From: CAYQZD01 sp964421875
Lineage (GTDB): Bacteria > Electryoneota > Tariuqbacteria > Tariuqbacterales > Tariuqbacteraceae
Reading direction: 5' to 3'
Length of the DNA stretch: 11,606 bases
Assembly (NCBI GenBank): GCA_964421875.1
Contig: CAYQZD010000117.1
Span: 1-11,606 of the forward strand
Below are positions 1 through 6,612 of this stretch, piece by piece. A program made the position numbers and the translations under genes. The notes under the pieces are model-generated. The model searched no databases. It saw only the letters and a program-made list of their open reading frames with translations, and was not told where the DNA came from. The stretch's first letter is position 1. Each line of letters opens with the position of its first letter.

Positions 1-9
1 TTTACAAAA

Positions 10-195
10 TTAACAAGATATGTTTTATATTATTAAATAGTTGTATTCTAATATTTAGAAATTATTAAAAAATATACCAATTTGAAGCGCAATCGTCATT
101 CTGGCTGCGCCGGAATGACATCGTATTTTGCATCTTCATAATCTTAAAGTCTTACAGAAACTAATTCTGAATTAAAACCCTGTAAATCTTGTTAA
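10..195. repeat. 10-bp inverted repeat flanking repeat copy 1
   Basis: TTAACAAGAT at 10-19 has its exact reverse complement ATCTTGTTAA at 186-195, on either side of the hairpin repeat. The surrounding DNA is AT-rich, so chance is a real possibility. It could mark the ends of a small inserted unit, but I see no target-site duplication. Nothing else between 1 and 233 looks like a gene. Confidence 0.25.
75..165. repeat. Intergenic hairpin repeat, copy 1 (short form)
   Basis: This stretch matches positions 2236-2372 on both flanks. The left flank (about 26 bases ending in CGTCATT) has three mismatches, and the right flank shares TAAAGTCTTAC followed by a GAAAC-like end. The core is one hairpin with arms 95-105 and 109-119 and loop TGC, perfect except for one T:G wobble pair. 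Compared with copy 2 it lacks 43 bp lying between two GGCTGCG words. It lies downstream of metK, beyond the terminator, so it is not needed for termination. The GTCATTC...GAATGAC arms resemble common intergenic palindromic repeats of bacteria. No transposase is present. Function is unknown. Confidence 0.75.
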
Positions 196-233
196 TCCGG
201 TCTATCATAATTAATTTATGAATAATTCAGGTT

Positions 234-257
234 AAAAAAGCCGAGCGAACCCGGCTT
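234..257 (-). terminator. Rho-independent terminator of metK
   Basis: Read on the minus strand, arms AAGCCG (257-252) and CGGCTT (243-238) form a stem, with an extra G:C pair closing a TTCG tetraloop inside. The T tract is shared with the second arm and runs on through positions 239-234. It begins 44 bases after the metK stop codon and has the classic stem plus U-tract shape, so metK is probably the last gene of its transcript. Confidence 0.85.
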
Positions 258-301
258 CTTAAACGCTTAAACAGAAGCATCAAGCGGGATTTGGCGTAAA
301 G

Positions 302-1438
302 TTAAACCTTTTTAAGCTGGTCTGCCATATTGGTCTCCTCCCAGGTGAATCCGGCTTCTTCGCGTCCGAAATGACCGAAAACCGAAGTCCGCTGGTAAAT
401 CGGGCGGCGCAGGTTGAGCATATCGATGATGCCCGCGGGCGTCAGGTCGAAATTCTTACGCACTAACTGTTCCAATTCCCGGTCGGAAACTGTTCCGGTT
501 CCGTGGGAATCGACCATAAGTGAAACCGGCTCTGCAACGCCGATAGCGTACGCCACTTGAATCGAACATTTCTTGGCTAAGCCCGCGGCTACTATATTCT
601 TAGCTACATACCTTGCAGCGTAGCAGGCGCTGCGGTCCACTTTTGTCGGGTCTTTTCCGGAAAAACAACCACCGCCGTGAGGAGCGAAACCGCCGTAAGT
701 GTCCACTATAATCTTACGGCCGGTAAGGCCCGCATCGCCTTGAGGCCCGCCAATGACGAAACGCCCCGTAGGATTGATGTGGCATACCAGCCTGTCCTTG
801 TCGAACATTCCGCCGGGCAGGGTGGGGTAAACCACCTGCTCGATTATATCGTTCCGAAGTTTCTCCGTCGATACTTCAGGGTCGTGCTGAGCCGCGATAA
901 CCACCGTCAGTATCTCCGCTGGTTTGCCCTCCTCATAGCGGATGGAAATCTGAGCCTTGCCGTCAGGACGGAGAAAGGGAAGCGTCCCGTTACGGCGCGC
1001 ATCGGAAAGCCCCTTGGTCAGCTTGTGAGCGAGTTGTATCGGCATCGGCATCAGTTCCGGAGTCTCATCCGTAGCGTAACCGAACATCATACCCTGGTCA
1101 CCCGCGCCGGCGCGGTCTACGCCCATAGCGATGTCGGAGGACTGCTGGTCGATGGTGGTTAGAACCGCGCAGGTTTCCGAATCGAAACCAAAACTGGCGT
1201 TGGTATAACCGATGCCCTTAATCACCTCCCTGACCAAAGTGGGGATATCCACGTAGCAGGTGGTGCTAATTTCGCCGCCGACCATACACATACCGGTGGT
1301 GACAAACGTTTCGCAAGCAACTCGGCCGAAAGGATCTTCCTTGAAAACCTCATCCAACACCGCGTCGGAAATCTGGTCGGCTATCTTATCAGGATGTCCC
1401 TCCGTAACCGATTCCGAACTAAAGATGAATTCTGCCAT
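302..1438 (-). CDS. metK: S-adenosylmethionine synthetase (methionine adenosyltransferase)
   Basis: MetK makes S-adenosylmethionine from methionine and ATP, releasing phosphate and pyrophosphate; it is a cytosolic, essential enzyme supplying methyl groups. The 378 residues cover the whole family length (about 380-400). Visible landmarks are the N-terminal SSESVTEGHPDK motif with His15 and Asp17, the GAGDQG ATP loop at 111-116, and the phosphate loop near 255-263 reading GGGCFSGKD, followed by the KVDRSA segment. The usual loop reads GGGAFSGKD, so Ala to Cys at 258 is a small departure. The ATG start is supported by AGAGG six bases upstream (1445-1449). It lies 45 bp after the beta-barrel gene on the same strand and may share its transcript. 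A good terminator follows. No SAM riboswitch fits in the 45-bp gap. Confidence 0.98.
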   Translation of the reverse strand: MAEFIFSSESVTEGHPDKIADQISDAVLDEVFKEDPFGRVACETFVTTGMCMVGGEISTTCYVDIPTLVREVIKGIGYTNASFGFDSETCAVLTTIDQQSSDIAMGVDRAGAGDQGMMFGYATDETPELMPMPIQLAHKLTKGLSDARRNGTLPFLRPDGKAQISIRYEEGKPAEILTVVIAAQHDPEVSTEKLRNDIIEQVVYPTLPGGMFDKDRLVCHINPTGRFVIGGPQGDAGLTGRKIIVDTYGGFAPHGGGCFSGKDPTKVDRSACYAARYVAKNIVAAGLAKKCSIQVAYAIGVAEPVSLMVDSHGTGTVSDRELEQLVRKNFDLTPAGIIDMLNLRRPIYQRTSVFGHFGREEAGFTWEETNMADQLKKV

Positions 1439-1483
1439 TAATTACCTCTATCTATCTTTGGTTGTGAATAAATATTGAACAAA

Positions 1484-2125
1484 CTAAAAAACACTCCCAA
1501 ATAATTTTATCCCCATACGAAATCCCAAACCTGACATATTGACTTCTGTCCGGGTGGGAAGACCCCTGCCGCTGTCCTCCTCGCTGTGAGAAGGTTTTCC
1601 TCCAAAGTAGAAAAGCTCCGCAGTGAGCGCCGAGTTGCTGCCCAACTGATAAAATCCGCCCGCGGCAATCCGCCAGCAGAAACTGCTGTAAAACTTGGTG
1701 TCGCCCTCTCCGGTGAAATAATTGTCATAGCTGTTCCAGAGGAACACGTAGCCCAACCCAGCGTCGAAATAGGGAAAGATCGGATATTCCACCGGGACTT
1801 TGATGGTCAAATTAGCCATCAAGGGGAACATAAAGGACGAGGTTTTATAATTCTGCACCACGGTGTCTATCCGGGCGCCGGTGGAATCCTCGCCGCGAAT
1901 CACCTCTTCACCGCTTTTTCGGCGATTGAAAAAATCGAGCGACAAGCCCAGCTCGACCATCTCGTCAATCTCCCGGCCCCATCCGGCCTTGATTATGAAA
2001 CCGGAGTCCATCGCATCCGGATTCAACCATCCCGCCTGGATATTGGTCACGTTTTCACGGCCTCCGGCAAAAGCACAGCTCAGCATTGCCGCGCCGGCTG
2101 AAATCAAGATTATCAATTTACGCAT
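1484..2125 (-). CDS. Predicted outer-membrane beta-barrel protein
   Basis: A 213-residue exported protein of unknown specific role. Residues 1-20 form a signal peptide: MRK, a hydrophobic stretch, then an AFA-GG signal peptidase I site. The mature part alternates polar and hydrophobic residues, is rich in Gly, Tyr and Phe, and has repeated strand-like segments (for example FPYFDAGLGYVFLW and the C-terminal GLGFRMGIKLFGSVF). It ends in Phe, the typical signal for the BAM assembly machinery. Size suits an 8-stranded OmpA/OmpW/OprF-N type barrel, but no family motif settles which. A Cys at 17 is not in a proper lipobox, so a lipoprotein is unlikely. The ATG start has GGAG six bases upstream (2132-2135). 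Upstream lie an inverted repeat and hairpin repeat copy 2, so it probably has its own promoter; metK follows 45 bp downstream. Confidence 0.8.
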   Translation of the reverse strand: MRKLIILISAGAAMLSCAFAGGRENVTNIQAGWLNPDAMDSGFIIKAGWGREIDEMVELGLSLDFFNRRKSGEEVIRGEDSTGARIDTVVQNYKTSSFMFPLMANLTIKVPVEYPIFPYFDAGLGYVFLWNSYDNYFTGEGDTKFYSSFCWRIAAGGFYQLGSNSALTAELFYFGGKPSHSEEDSGRGLPTRTEVNMSGLGFRMGIKLFGSVF

Positions 2126-2153
2126 CGGACACTCCGACTATATCAAATTGTAT

Positions 2154-2176
2154 CCGGATTCTGATAAAAAATCCGG
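2154..2176. promoter_or_regulatory. Inverted repeat upstream of the beta-barrel gene
   Basis: CCGGATT (2154-2160) and AATCCGG (2170-2176) form a perfect 7-bp inverted repeat with a 9-base gap, 29 bp before the barrel start codon. On the minus strand a TACAAT -10-like word (2153-2148) partly abuts it, with no convincing -35. It could be an operator or a leader hairpin; no T tract follows, so it is not a terminator. This is inference only. Confidence 0.35.
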
Positions 2177-2235
2177 AAAATCGATGAAAATCGCCCAAGT
2201 TTACACTATAATAAAATCTCAAATCTTTTAACAAT

Positions 2236-2372
2236 CTACCGATTTGAAGCGCTAACGTCATTCTGGCTGCGAAGCAAGCCAGAATCCCTCTTCTCCGAAA
2301 GGATTCCGGCTGCGCCGGAATGAACAATCCGCTTATCACTTCAGATAGCTAAAGTCTTACCGAAACCTAAAT
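2236..2372. repeat. Intergenic double-hairpin repeat, copy 2 (long form)
   Basis: Two adjacent hairpins: arms 2260-2268 and 2277-2285 (9 bp, loop GCGAAGCA), and arms 2303-2310 and 2314-2321 (8 bp, loop TGC). Both flanks match copy 1 at 75-165. The word GGCTGCG occurs at 2265-2271 and 2308-2314; removing the 43 bp from one to the other gives the core of copy 1 exactly. The repeat sits between the isomerase gene (3' side) and the beta-barrel gene (5' side). It resembles non-coding palindromic repeat families; any transcriptional role is unknown. Together with the inverted repeat at 2154 it accounts for most of the 319-bp gap 2126-2444; the rest is AT-rich with nothing recognisable. Confidence 0.75.
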
Positions 2373-2444
2373 ATACTTTATAAACCACCTAAAAATCAAT
2401 TATTACAGCACAAATAACGAAAATACCTTCTAAAAAGCCTGTCG

Positions 2445-3461
2445 CTATCCCGAAATCCGCTGCTTCAATATGTCGATTCTATTGACCGGAACCGGGTCCA
2501 CTCCATAAAGCGACGCCAGGTGATAACTAAGCCAATCGGCAAAATGAACCAGGTACAGAATCCGCTTGAGGTCCGTATCCCCCTCAGCTTCAATCTCACG
2601 TATCTCGACGCCAATCCCGGAAATTATCTCAATAGCCGCCTCCATCTGCCGCACAACCCGGTTATCGCTCCCCGAATCCCGGAGAAAAACCGCGGTCAGA
2701 TTGTCGCTGGTGAACTCGGGACCGCCCCAGCCCACTATCTCGTTGTGATTGAGTTCGGGGAACAGATGCGTGAAGGACAACGCCTTCGAGTTTTCCGCTA
2801 ATTGCCCCCGAAACCGTGTGACCACCGCCCCCATCCGCTGTCCGTCAGCGTAGAAAGCCGCTACCTTACCCAATAACGCTTGCGCTAACTCTGCCGGAGC
2901 GCCGCCGCTTCCTCGAGAAAAATCCTTGGTGTATCGCGATACAAAATCCGCCGCAGTCAGCAGTTCATCCCGTTCCGGATTTATGAATCCCAGCCTTTCG
3001 AACAACGCAAACATAGGCGATAAGGAATACCCCAGAGCCGCTCTCGGAGGCAGACCACCCGGAATCTCAATCAATAGATGACCGTTCTCGCGGCAGAGTT
3101 CCCCCAGTTTCCCCCCGCTGCTGATTCCAATAATTAACGACCTCCGGTCGACCGCTTCCCGGTAGCAGGAAAGCGTCTCCGCCGTATTACCGGAATAACT
3201 GGAAATCAACGCCAGCGTGTTCTCACCGACCCAGCCCGGGAGGTTGTAACCGCGAATCACTCCAGCGGGTATTTCCATCGCCGGGCGCGCGTAGTCCAGC
3301 AGCAAATCTCCCCCGATCGCAGAACCCCCCATACCGCACACAGCCACTGAGTCGAACGGTCCTCCAGGCAGGTCCTGCGCTTCAAAGCCCAGTCTGTATC
3401 CCGCTTCAAGCTGACCGGGAAAACCGGAGATGAAATCGAACATAGGTGATTTTTCGTTCAT
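2445..3461 (-). CDS. Bifunctional phosphoglucose/phosphomannose isomerase
   Basis: A SIS-fold sugar-phosphate isomerase that interconverts glucose-6-P or mannose-6-P with fructose-6-P in the cytosol. From the ATG at 3461 it has 338 residues, normal for the family. Visible are the first SIS motif CGMGGSAIGGD (about residues 42-52), the phosphate-binding SSYSGNTAE segment (about 87-95), the GYSLSPMFALFERLG linker, and the C-terminal domain with ELNHNEIVGW (about 236-245), which carries the family's catalytic Glu/His region. A GTG at 3467, two codons upstream, is the alternative start; neither has a clear Shine-Dalgarno site. It lies 99 bp beyond ptsI, after a strong hairpin, so it may be transcribed separately. 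In context it joins PTS sugar entry to glycolysis and to mannose-6-P for GDP-sugars. I see no classical pgi or manA in this window. Confidence 0.92.
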   Translation of the reverse strand: MNEKSPMFDFISGFPGQLEAGYRLGFEAQDLPGGPFDSVAVCGMGGSAIGGDLLLDYARPAMEIPAGVIRGYNLPGWVGENTLALISSYSGNTAETLSCYREAVDRRSLIIGISSGGKLGELCRENGHLLIEIPGGLPPRAALGYSLSPMFALFERLGFINPERDELLTAADFVSRYTKDFSRGSGGAPAELAQALLGKVAAFYADGQRMGAVVTRFRGQLAENSKALSFTHLFPELNHNEIVGWGGPEFTSDNLTAVFLRDSGSDNRVVRQMEAAIEIISGIGVEIREIEAEGDTDLKRILYLVHFADWLSYHLASLYGVDPVPVNRIDILKQRISG

Positions 3462-3545
3462 CGACACAGAAAGATATTTAGATAGTGGAATCTATACTAT
3501 ATCGAAATAGCAGGTTGGTTTATTAGTGTTTGTAAAACAGCGGAG

Positions 3546-3566
3546 TCGGGATGGTCTCCATCCCGA
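3546..3566 (-). terminator. Strong hairpin directly after ptsI
   Basis: A perfect 9-bp stem (TCGGGATGG at 3546-3554 with CCATCCCGA at 3558-3566, loop of three) starts at the base right after the ptsI stop codon. On the minus strand it is followed by CTCCGCTG and only then TTTT, so it lacks the immediate U tract of a classic terminator. It may end or protect the 3' end of the PTS transcript, or act as a partial terminator before the isomerase. Confidence 0.5.
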
Positions 3567-5339
3567 TTATTCCTTTCCGGTATTGAACCAAATCGGCAAA
3601 TCTGCAAAGCGGCTCTTCATCATCTCCAATGCCTGCCGCTTGATTGCTTTAAAGGTCTTACGGCGAATCACCATATCGGTAAAAGCTTTGGCTTCTTTAT
3701 ATGTAGTTGAGCGGATAATTTTCTTGATTTCAGGCAGTAACAACGGACTGACGGATAACTGGTTGATCCCTAGTCCTAATAGGATAACCGTAGCTAACGG
3801 ATCGCCGGCCATCTCGCCGCACATCCCTGCCGCAATCCCGCGTTTTTTCGCCGCGGTAACCACCATCCGTATCATCCGCAGCACCGCAGGGTGCAGATCC
3901 TGAAAAAGATGAGCGATGTTGGAATTGCCCCGGTCCGCCGCCAGCGTGAACTGTATAAGGTCGTTGGTGCCGATGGAGAAGAAATCCACCTCCACTGAAA
4001 GTTCCGGCGCCATCATCACCGCCGAAGGAACCTCAATCATTATCCCCATTTCAAGGTTGTGGTCGAAGGGCACGCCCTCTTCGATGAGTGCCTTCTTCAC
4101 TCCGTTGTAGATTTTTTTGATTTTTCTGAGTTCCGCGATTCCGGTCACCAATGGGAACATCACCCGCACCTTTCCGTAAGCGCTCGCCCGCATTATCGCC
4201 CGAAGCTGCTGCTGGAAAAGCGGAGGATTAGCCAGCGACAGCCTGATTGCCCGCAACCCCAGGAAAGGATTCGCCTCTCGACCTGTCTCAAGATCCGTTG
4301 GCGCTTTATCGCCGCCTAAATCGAAGGTTCTGATGGTGACGGGGCGGGGAGCCATCTTCTCCGCGATGCGGCGGTATTCATTGAACTGTTCCTCTTCGGA
4401 AGGAAACTGGTTCTTCATCAGGTAGAGATACTCGGTGCGGAACAATCCAATCCCTTCCGCGCCGTGATTCAGCGCCGTCTCCACTTCGCGCGGAAGCTCA
4501 ATGTTCGCCACCAGTTCTACTCGGTGTCCGTCAAGCGTCTCTGCCGGCAGGTCCCTCAGACCGGCAAGATTGGCGTAAAAACTCTGGTAATGACGCTGCT
4601 TCTCTTCATATTTCCGACGACGTTCCGGATTAGGATTGAGGATGACCTTGCCGGAATTCCCATTGACAACGGATAAATTCACTCTATCAGAGTATTGGGT
4701 CAGTTTTCTCAGGCCCACCACCGAGGGGATTTCCAAGGCCCGGGTCATAATCGCTGTGTGAGAAGTGACCCCCCCGATATCGGTCATCACCCCTAATATT
4801 AAGTCCCGGTTGAAATGAACTATCTCCGATGGCGTGAAAAGCCGCGCCGCCACAATCACCGGTTCTTCCATATTCAGTTCAAATTTGTCCGATTCACCCT
4901 TCAGGTTCATCATCATACGCACACCGACATCTCGGATATCGTCCGCCCGCTCCTTGAAATAATCCTTCTGCTGAGACATCAAAGATTCATAGTTCCTGCT
5001 AAACACCTGAAAAAGCGCGTAATCCGCTGCCAGCCGCTCCTTACATATTTTCTCCTCGATTTCCTCAATTAGTACCACATCATCCAAAACCAGGAGATGC
5101 GCGTCGAAGATGCGAGCTACGATTTCCCCCACCTCTCGGGTCGCTTTATCCCGGGTTTTCTGAATATTCTGCCGGGTTTTGTCCAAAGCCAATCGAAACC
5201 TCTGAATCTCAACCTCGATCTTATCCTCGTCCAACAGACGCCTTTCAGGCTTCGTAAACTTGCGGCCGATATAAACCGTTTTACCAATGGCAATACCCGG
5301 AGAGGTCGGAATCCCCATCAATACTATCTCACGGGTCAA
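3567..5339 (-). CDS. ptsI: PTS Enzyme I (phosphoenolpyruvate-protein phosphotransferase)
   Basis: EI takes phosphate from PEP onto its own histidine and passes it to HPr, the first step of the PTS; it is a soluble dimer. The 590 residues are full length. The N-terminal HPr-binding helical part spans roughly 30-140. The phospho-histidine domain has GGVTSHTAIMTRALEIP with His194. The C-terminal PEP-binding TIM barrel shows RTEYL (Arg301), TIRTFD (Arg337), GTNDLIQFTLAADRGN (from 457), and the catalytic Cys507 in GMCGEMAGDP. The start is TTG at 5339, sharing TTGA with the HPr stop codon; GGGAGG at 5347-5352 lies seven bases upstream, inside ptsH, and decides for TTG over the ATG at 5318. This overlap implies translational coupling to HPr. 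The family and function are secure. Confidence 0.97.
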   Translation of the reverse strand: MTREIVLMGIPTSPGIAIGKTVYIGRKFTKPERRLLDEDKIEVEIQRFRLALDKTRQNIQKTRDKATREVGEIVARIFDAHLLVLDDVVLIEEIEEKICKERLAADYALFQVFSRNYESLMSQQKDYFKERADDIRDVGVRMMMNLKGESDKFELNMEEPVIVAARLFTPSEIVHFNRDLILGVMTDIGGVTSHTAIMTRALEIPSVVGLRKLTQYSDRVNLSVVNGNSGKVILNPNPERRRKYEEKQRHYQSFYANLAGLRDLPAETLDGHRVELVANIELPREVETALNHGAEGIGLFRTEYLYLMKNQFPSEEEQFNEYRRIAEKMAPRPVTIRTFDLGGDKAPTDLETGREANPFLGLRAIRLSLANPPLFQQQLRAIMRASAYGKVRVMFPLVTGIAELRKIKKIYNGVKKALIEEGVPFDHNLEMGIMIEVPSAVMMAPELSVEVDFFSIGTNDLIQFTLAADRGNSNIAHLFQDLHPAVLRMIRMVVTAAKKRGIAAGMCGEMAGDPLATVILLGLGINQLSVSPLLLPEIKKIIRSTTYKEAKAFTDMVIRRKTFKAIKRQALEMMKSRFADLPIWFNTGKE

Positions 5340-5629
5340 TTATCCGCCTCCCGCATTATTTTCTCGTCCTCGCCGAATCCATCGGCGATTAATTCCAGTA
5401 TCCTTGCCATTAATTCTCCTTCGTCTTCTCCATCCACCTCAATCCGGATTGTACCCCCCTGTTCCACAGCCAGCATCATTAAGCCCATAATGCTCTTGGC
5501 ATTAATCCTATCGGTGCCATAGGTTATAAATACGTCCGACTTATGGCGCGCTGCCAACCGCACCATTTTTGAAGCAGGTCTGGCGTGCAGCCCCAATTCG
5601 TTTACTATCAACGCTTCCTTAATTATCAT
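5336..5629 (-). CDS. ptsH: Phosphocarrier protein HPr
   Basis: HPr relays phosphate from EI to the IIA domains of PTS permeases. With the ATG at 5629 the protein has 97 residues, close to the usual 85-100, and the numbering falls exactly on the family landmarks: His15 in GLHARPAS, the phospho-acceptor, and Ser46 in INAKSIMGLM, the site used by HPr kinase in organisms that have HprK. The frame stays open upstream to a GTG at 5698, but that would add 23 residues of non-HPr sequence. No good Shine-Dalgarno site is seen before 5629. Its stop overlaps the ptsI start (TTGA). The 124-bp gap to IID holds a TATAAT word, so ptsH-ptsI may have an internal promoter. Ser46 with its KSIMGL context suggests regulatory phosphorylation, though no hprK is in the window. 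Confidence 0.95.
   Translation of the reverse strand: MIIKEALIVNELGLHARPASKMVRLAARHKSDVFITYGTDRINAKSIMGLMMLAVEQGGTIRIEVDGEDEGELMARILELIADGFGEDEKIMREADN
5347..5352 (-). promoter_or_regulatory. Ribosome binding site for the TTG start of ptsI
   Basis: GGGAGG on the minus strand, inside the last codons of ptsH, seven bases before TTG at 5339. It settles the start codon of ptsI and couples it to translation of ptsH. Confidence 0.75.
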
Positions 5630-5656
5630 CTGATAAATATCCGTACCGCTTGCGCT

Positions 5657-5662
5657 ATTATA
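5657..5662 (-). promoter_or_regulatory. Candidate -10 element before ptsH
   Basis: A perfect TATAAT on the minus strand, preceded by a T run, ends 27 bp before the ptsH ATG. No recognisable -35 lies 16-18 bp upstream. It falls in the only long gap (124 bp) inside the PTS cluster, where a second promoter would make sense, but AT-rich DNA makes a chance match likely. Confidence 0.3.
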
Positions 5663-5753
5663 AAAAAATACCTGTAATATACTGCTTATTATTGTCACCT
5701 AATGCGTGTGTTATGGCTATTCACCACCAAAGTCGCCAATTTAAAACATGGTG

Positions 5754-6560
5754 TCACCCGGTCAACCTAATCCCAGCGAAAAACCAGACCGCGATGCTGG
5801 CGGACAATGCTACAGTAATGGTCAACCACAGCGGAGATTTCAGCTTTAAAGCCACTATCGTCGCCAAGAAAGACCAGAAATAGACTTTGAAGTTTCCACC
5901 ATTGGCGGCTGTCTTAGCCGCAACTAATCCCGCTACCAATCCCCCTAAAAGACCGAGATGGAGTCTGTATCTAACCATACGGCTGCGCGTTACGCGCCGG
6001 AGAATCTTATCGCCGCTTTCATAACCGATTGTTAACCCCCTCCAGCGCACGGTAAAATGAACCGAATTGTAGATTAATAGAAGCCCGGTTAGAATTAAAA
6101 CGCTGATACCGGCATTCTCATAATAACCCGGATGCTCCATCTGAAGCAACGCTAAAACCGCCAGCCCCGCGCACAAAGGTTTGAACCGGGCCCAGAATAT
6201 CTGGTCGCCGAATAATCCCAACGGACCGAACAGCCTCCCTTTAAATTCCTTCACCCGTTCCCCCGCAGCGCCTTCTAATTCCAGACGCGCGGTCGCGCCC
6301 AAAGCATAAGAAGCCATATAGGGATGCGCGTTGAAGAAATCCAGATGCCGACGGAGAAAATCAACCGCTGATTTACCCTTCAAACCCATTCCCCGGGCCA
6401 GAGGTGACAGCGACATTCCGAATCCCAAACCCTGCATTCGCGGATAGTTCATCAAGGTCTGTATAAAGAACGACCGCAAAAAAATCTCCCCGAAGGGCGG
6501 CTTGGCCGGTTTTCTCGGCGCAGAGTCCTTGACCTCTATATCGTTCGATTTCACCCGCAT
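5754..6560 (-). CDS. PTS mannose/fructose/sorbose-family IID membrane component
   Basis: IID is one of the two membrane subunits of mannose-type PTS permeases and works with IIC to move the sugar while IIB phosphorylates it. The 268 residues match the usual size. Family signatures are NYPRMQGLGFGMSLSPL (about 38-54) and RHLDFFNAHPYMASYALGA (about 71-89), followed by a KEFKGRLFGPLGLFGDQ segment (about 104-120). Hydrophobic segments lie near 130-140, 150-168, 203-215, 229-240 and 245-264. The first 25 residues are charged and proline-rich and look like an extra cytoplasmic tail. The ATG start has only a weak upstream purine stretch; an orphan GGAGG sits just after the IIC stop, 48 bases away, and the IID frame is open back to it, but no ATG, GTG or TTG lies at the right distance. 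It follows IIC by 52 bp. Confidence 0.9.
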   Translation of the reverse strand: MRVKSNDIEVKDSAPRKPAKPPFGEIFLRSFFIQTLMNYPRMQGLGFGMSLSPLARGMGLKGKSAVDFLRRHLDFFNAHPYMASYALGATARLELEGAAGERVKEFKGRLFGPLGLFGDQIFWARFKPLCAGLAVLALLQMEHPGYYENAGISVLILTGLLLIYNSVHFTVRWRGLTIGYESGDKILRRVTRSRMVRYRLHLGLLGGLVAGLVAAKTAANGGNFKVYFWSFLATIVALKLKSPLWLTITVALSASIAVWFFAGIRLTG

Positions 6561-6612
6561 GCTCGATTTTGTAACTGTGAGAATAGTGGCGGTGAGTTGA
6601 TTACCTGCCCTC

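Noticed and set aside
95..119. Hairpin of repeat copy 1 as the metK terminator
   Set aside because: A proper stem plus T tract at 234-257 comes first, and this hairpin is shared with an unrelated locus as a repeat.
677..1162. 161-residue plus-strand reading frame inside metK
   Set aside because: It is the antisense shadow of a highly conserved enzyme gene and has no independent support.
1439..1483. SAM riboswitch upstream of metK
   Set aside because: Only 45 bp separate metK from the preceding stop codon; there is no room for the aptamer and no matching structure.
1586..2101. 171-residue plus-strand reading frame opposite the beta-barrel gene
   Set aside because: The minus-strand frame has a signal peptide, a barrel pattern, a ribosome site and a C-terminal Phe; the antisense frame has none of these.
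2063..2125. Lipoprotein signal in the beta-barrel protein
   Set aside because: Cys17 is preceded by Met-Leu-Ser, a poor lipobox, while AFA-GG is a good signal peptidase I site and the protein ends like a barrel.
2118..2339. 73-residue minus-strand reading frame over the repeat
   Set aside because: It is largely made of the hairpin repeat and intergenic DNA, and has no recognisable protein features or ribosome site.
5630..5698. Longer HPr starting at GTG 5698 (120 residues)
   Set aside because: The extra 23 residues do not resemble HPr, and only the ATG at 5629 puts His and Ser at positions 15 and 46.
6561..6612. Small gene or extended IID start after the orphan GGAGG
   Set aside because: No ATG, GTG or TTG lies 5-12 bases from it in any useful frame; the family-like IID sequence starts well after the ATG at 6560.
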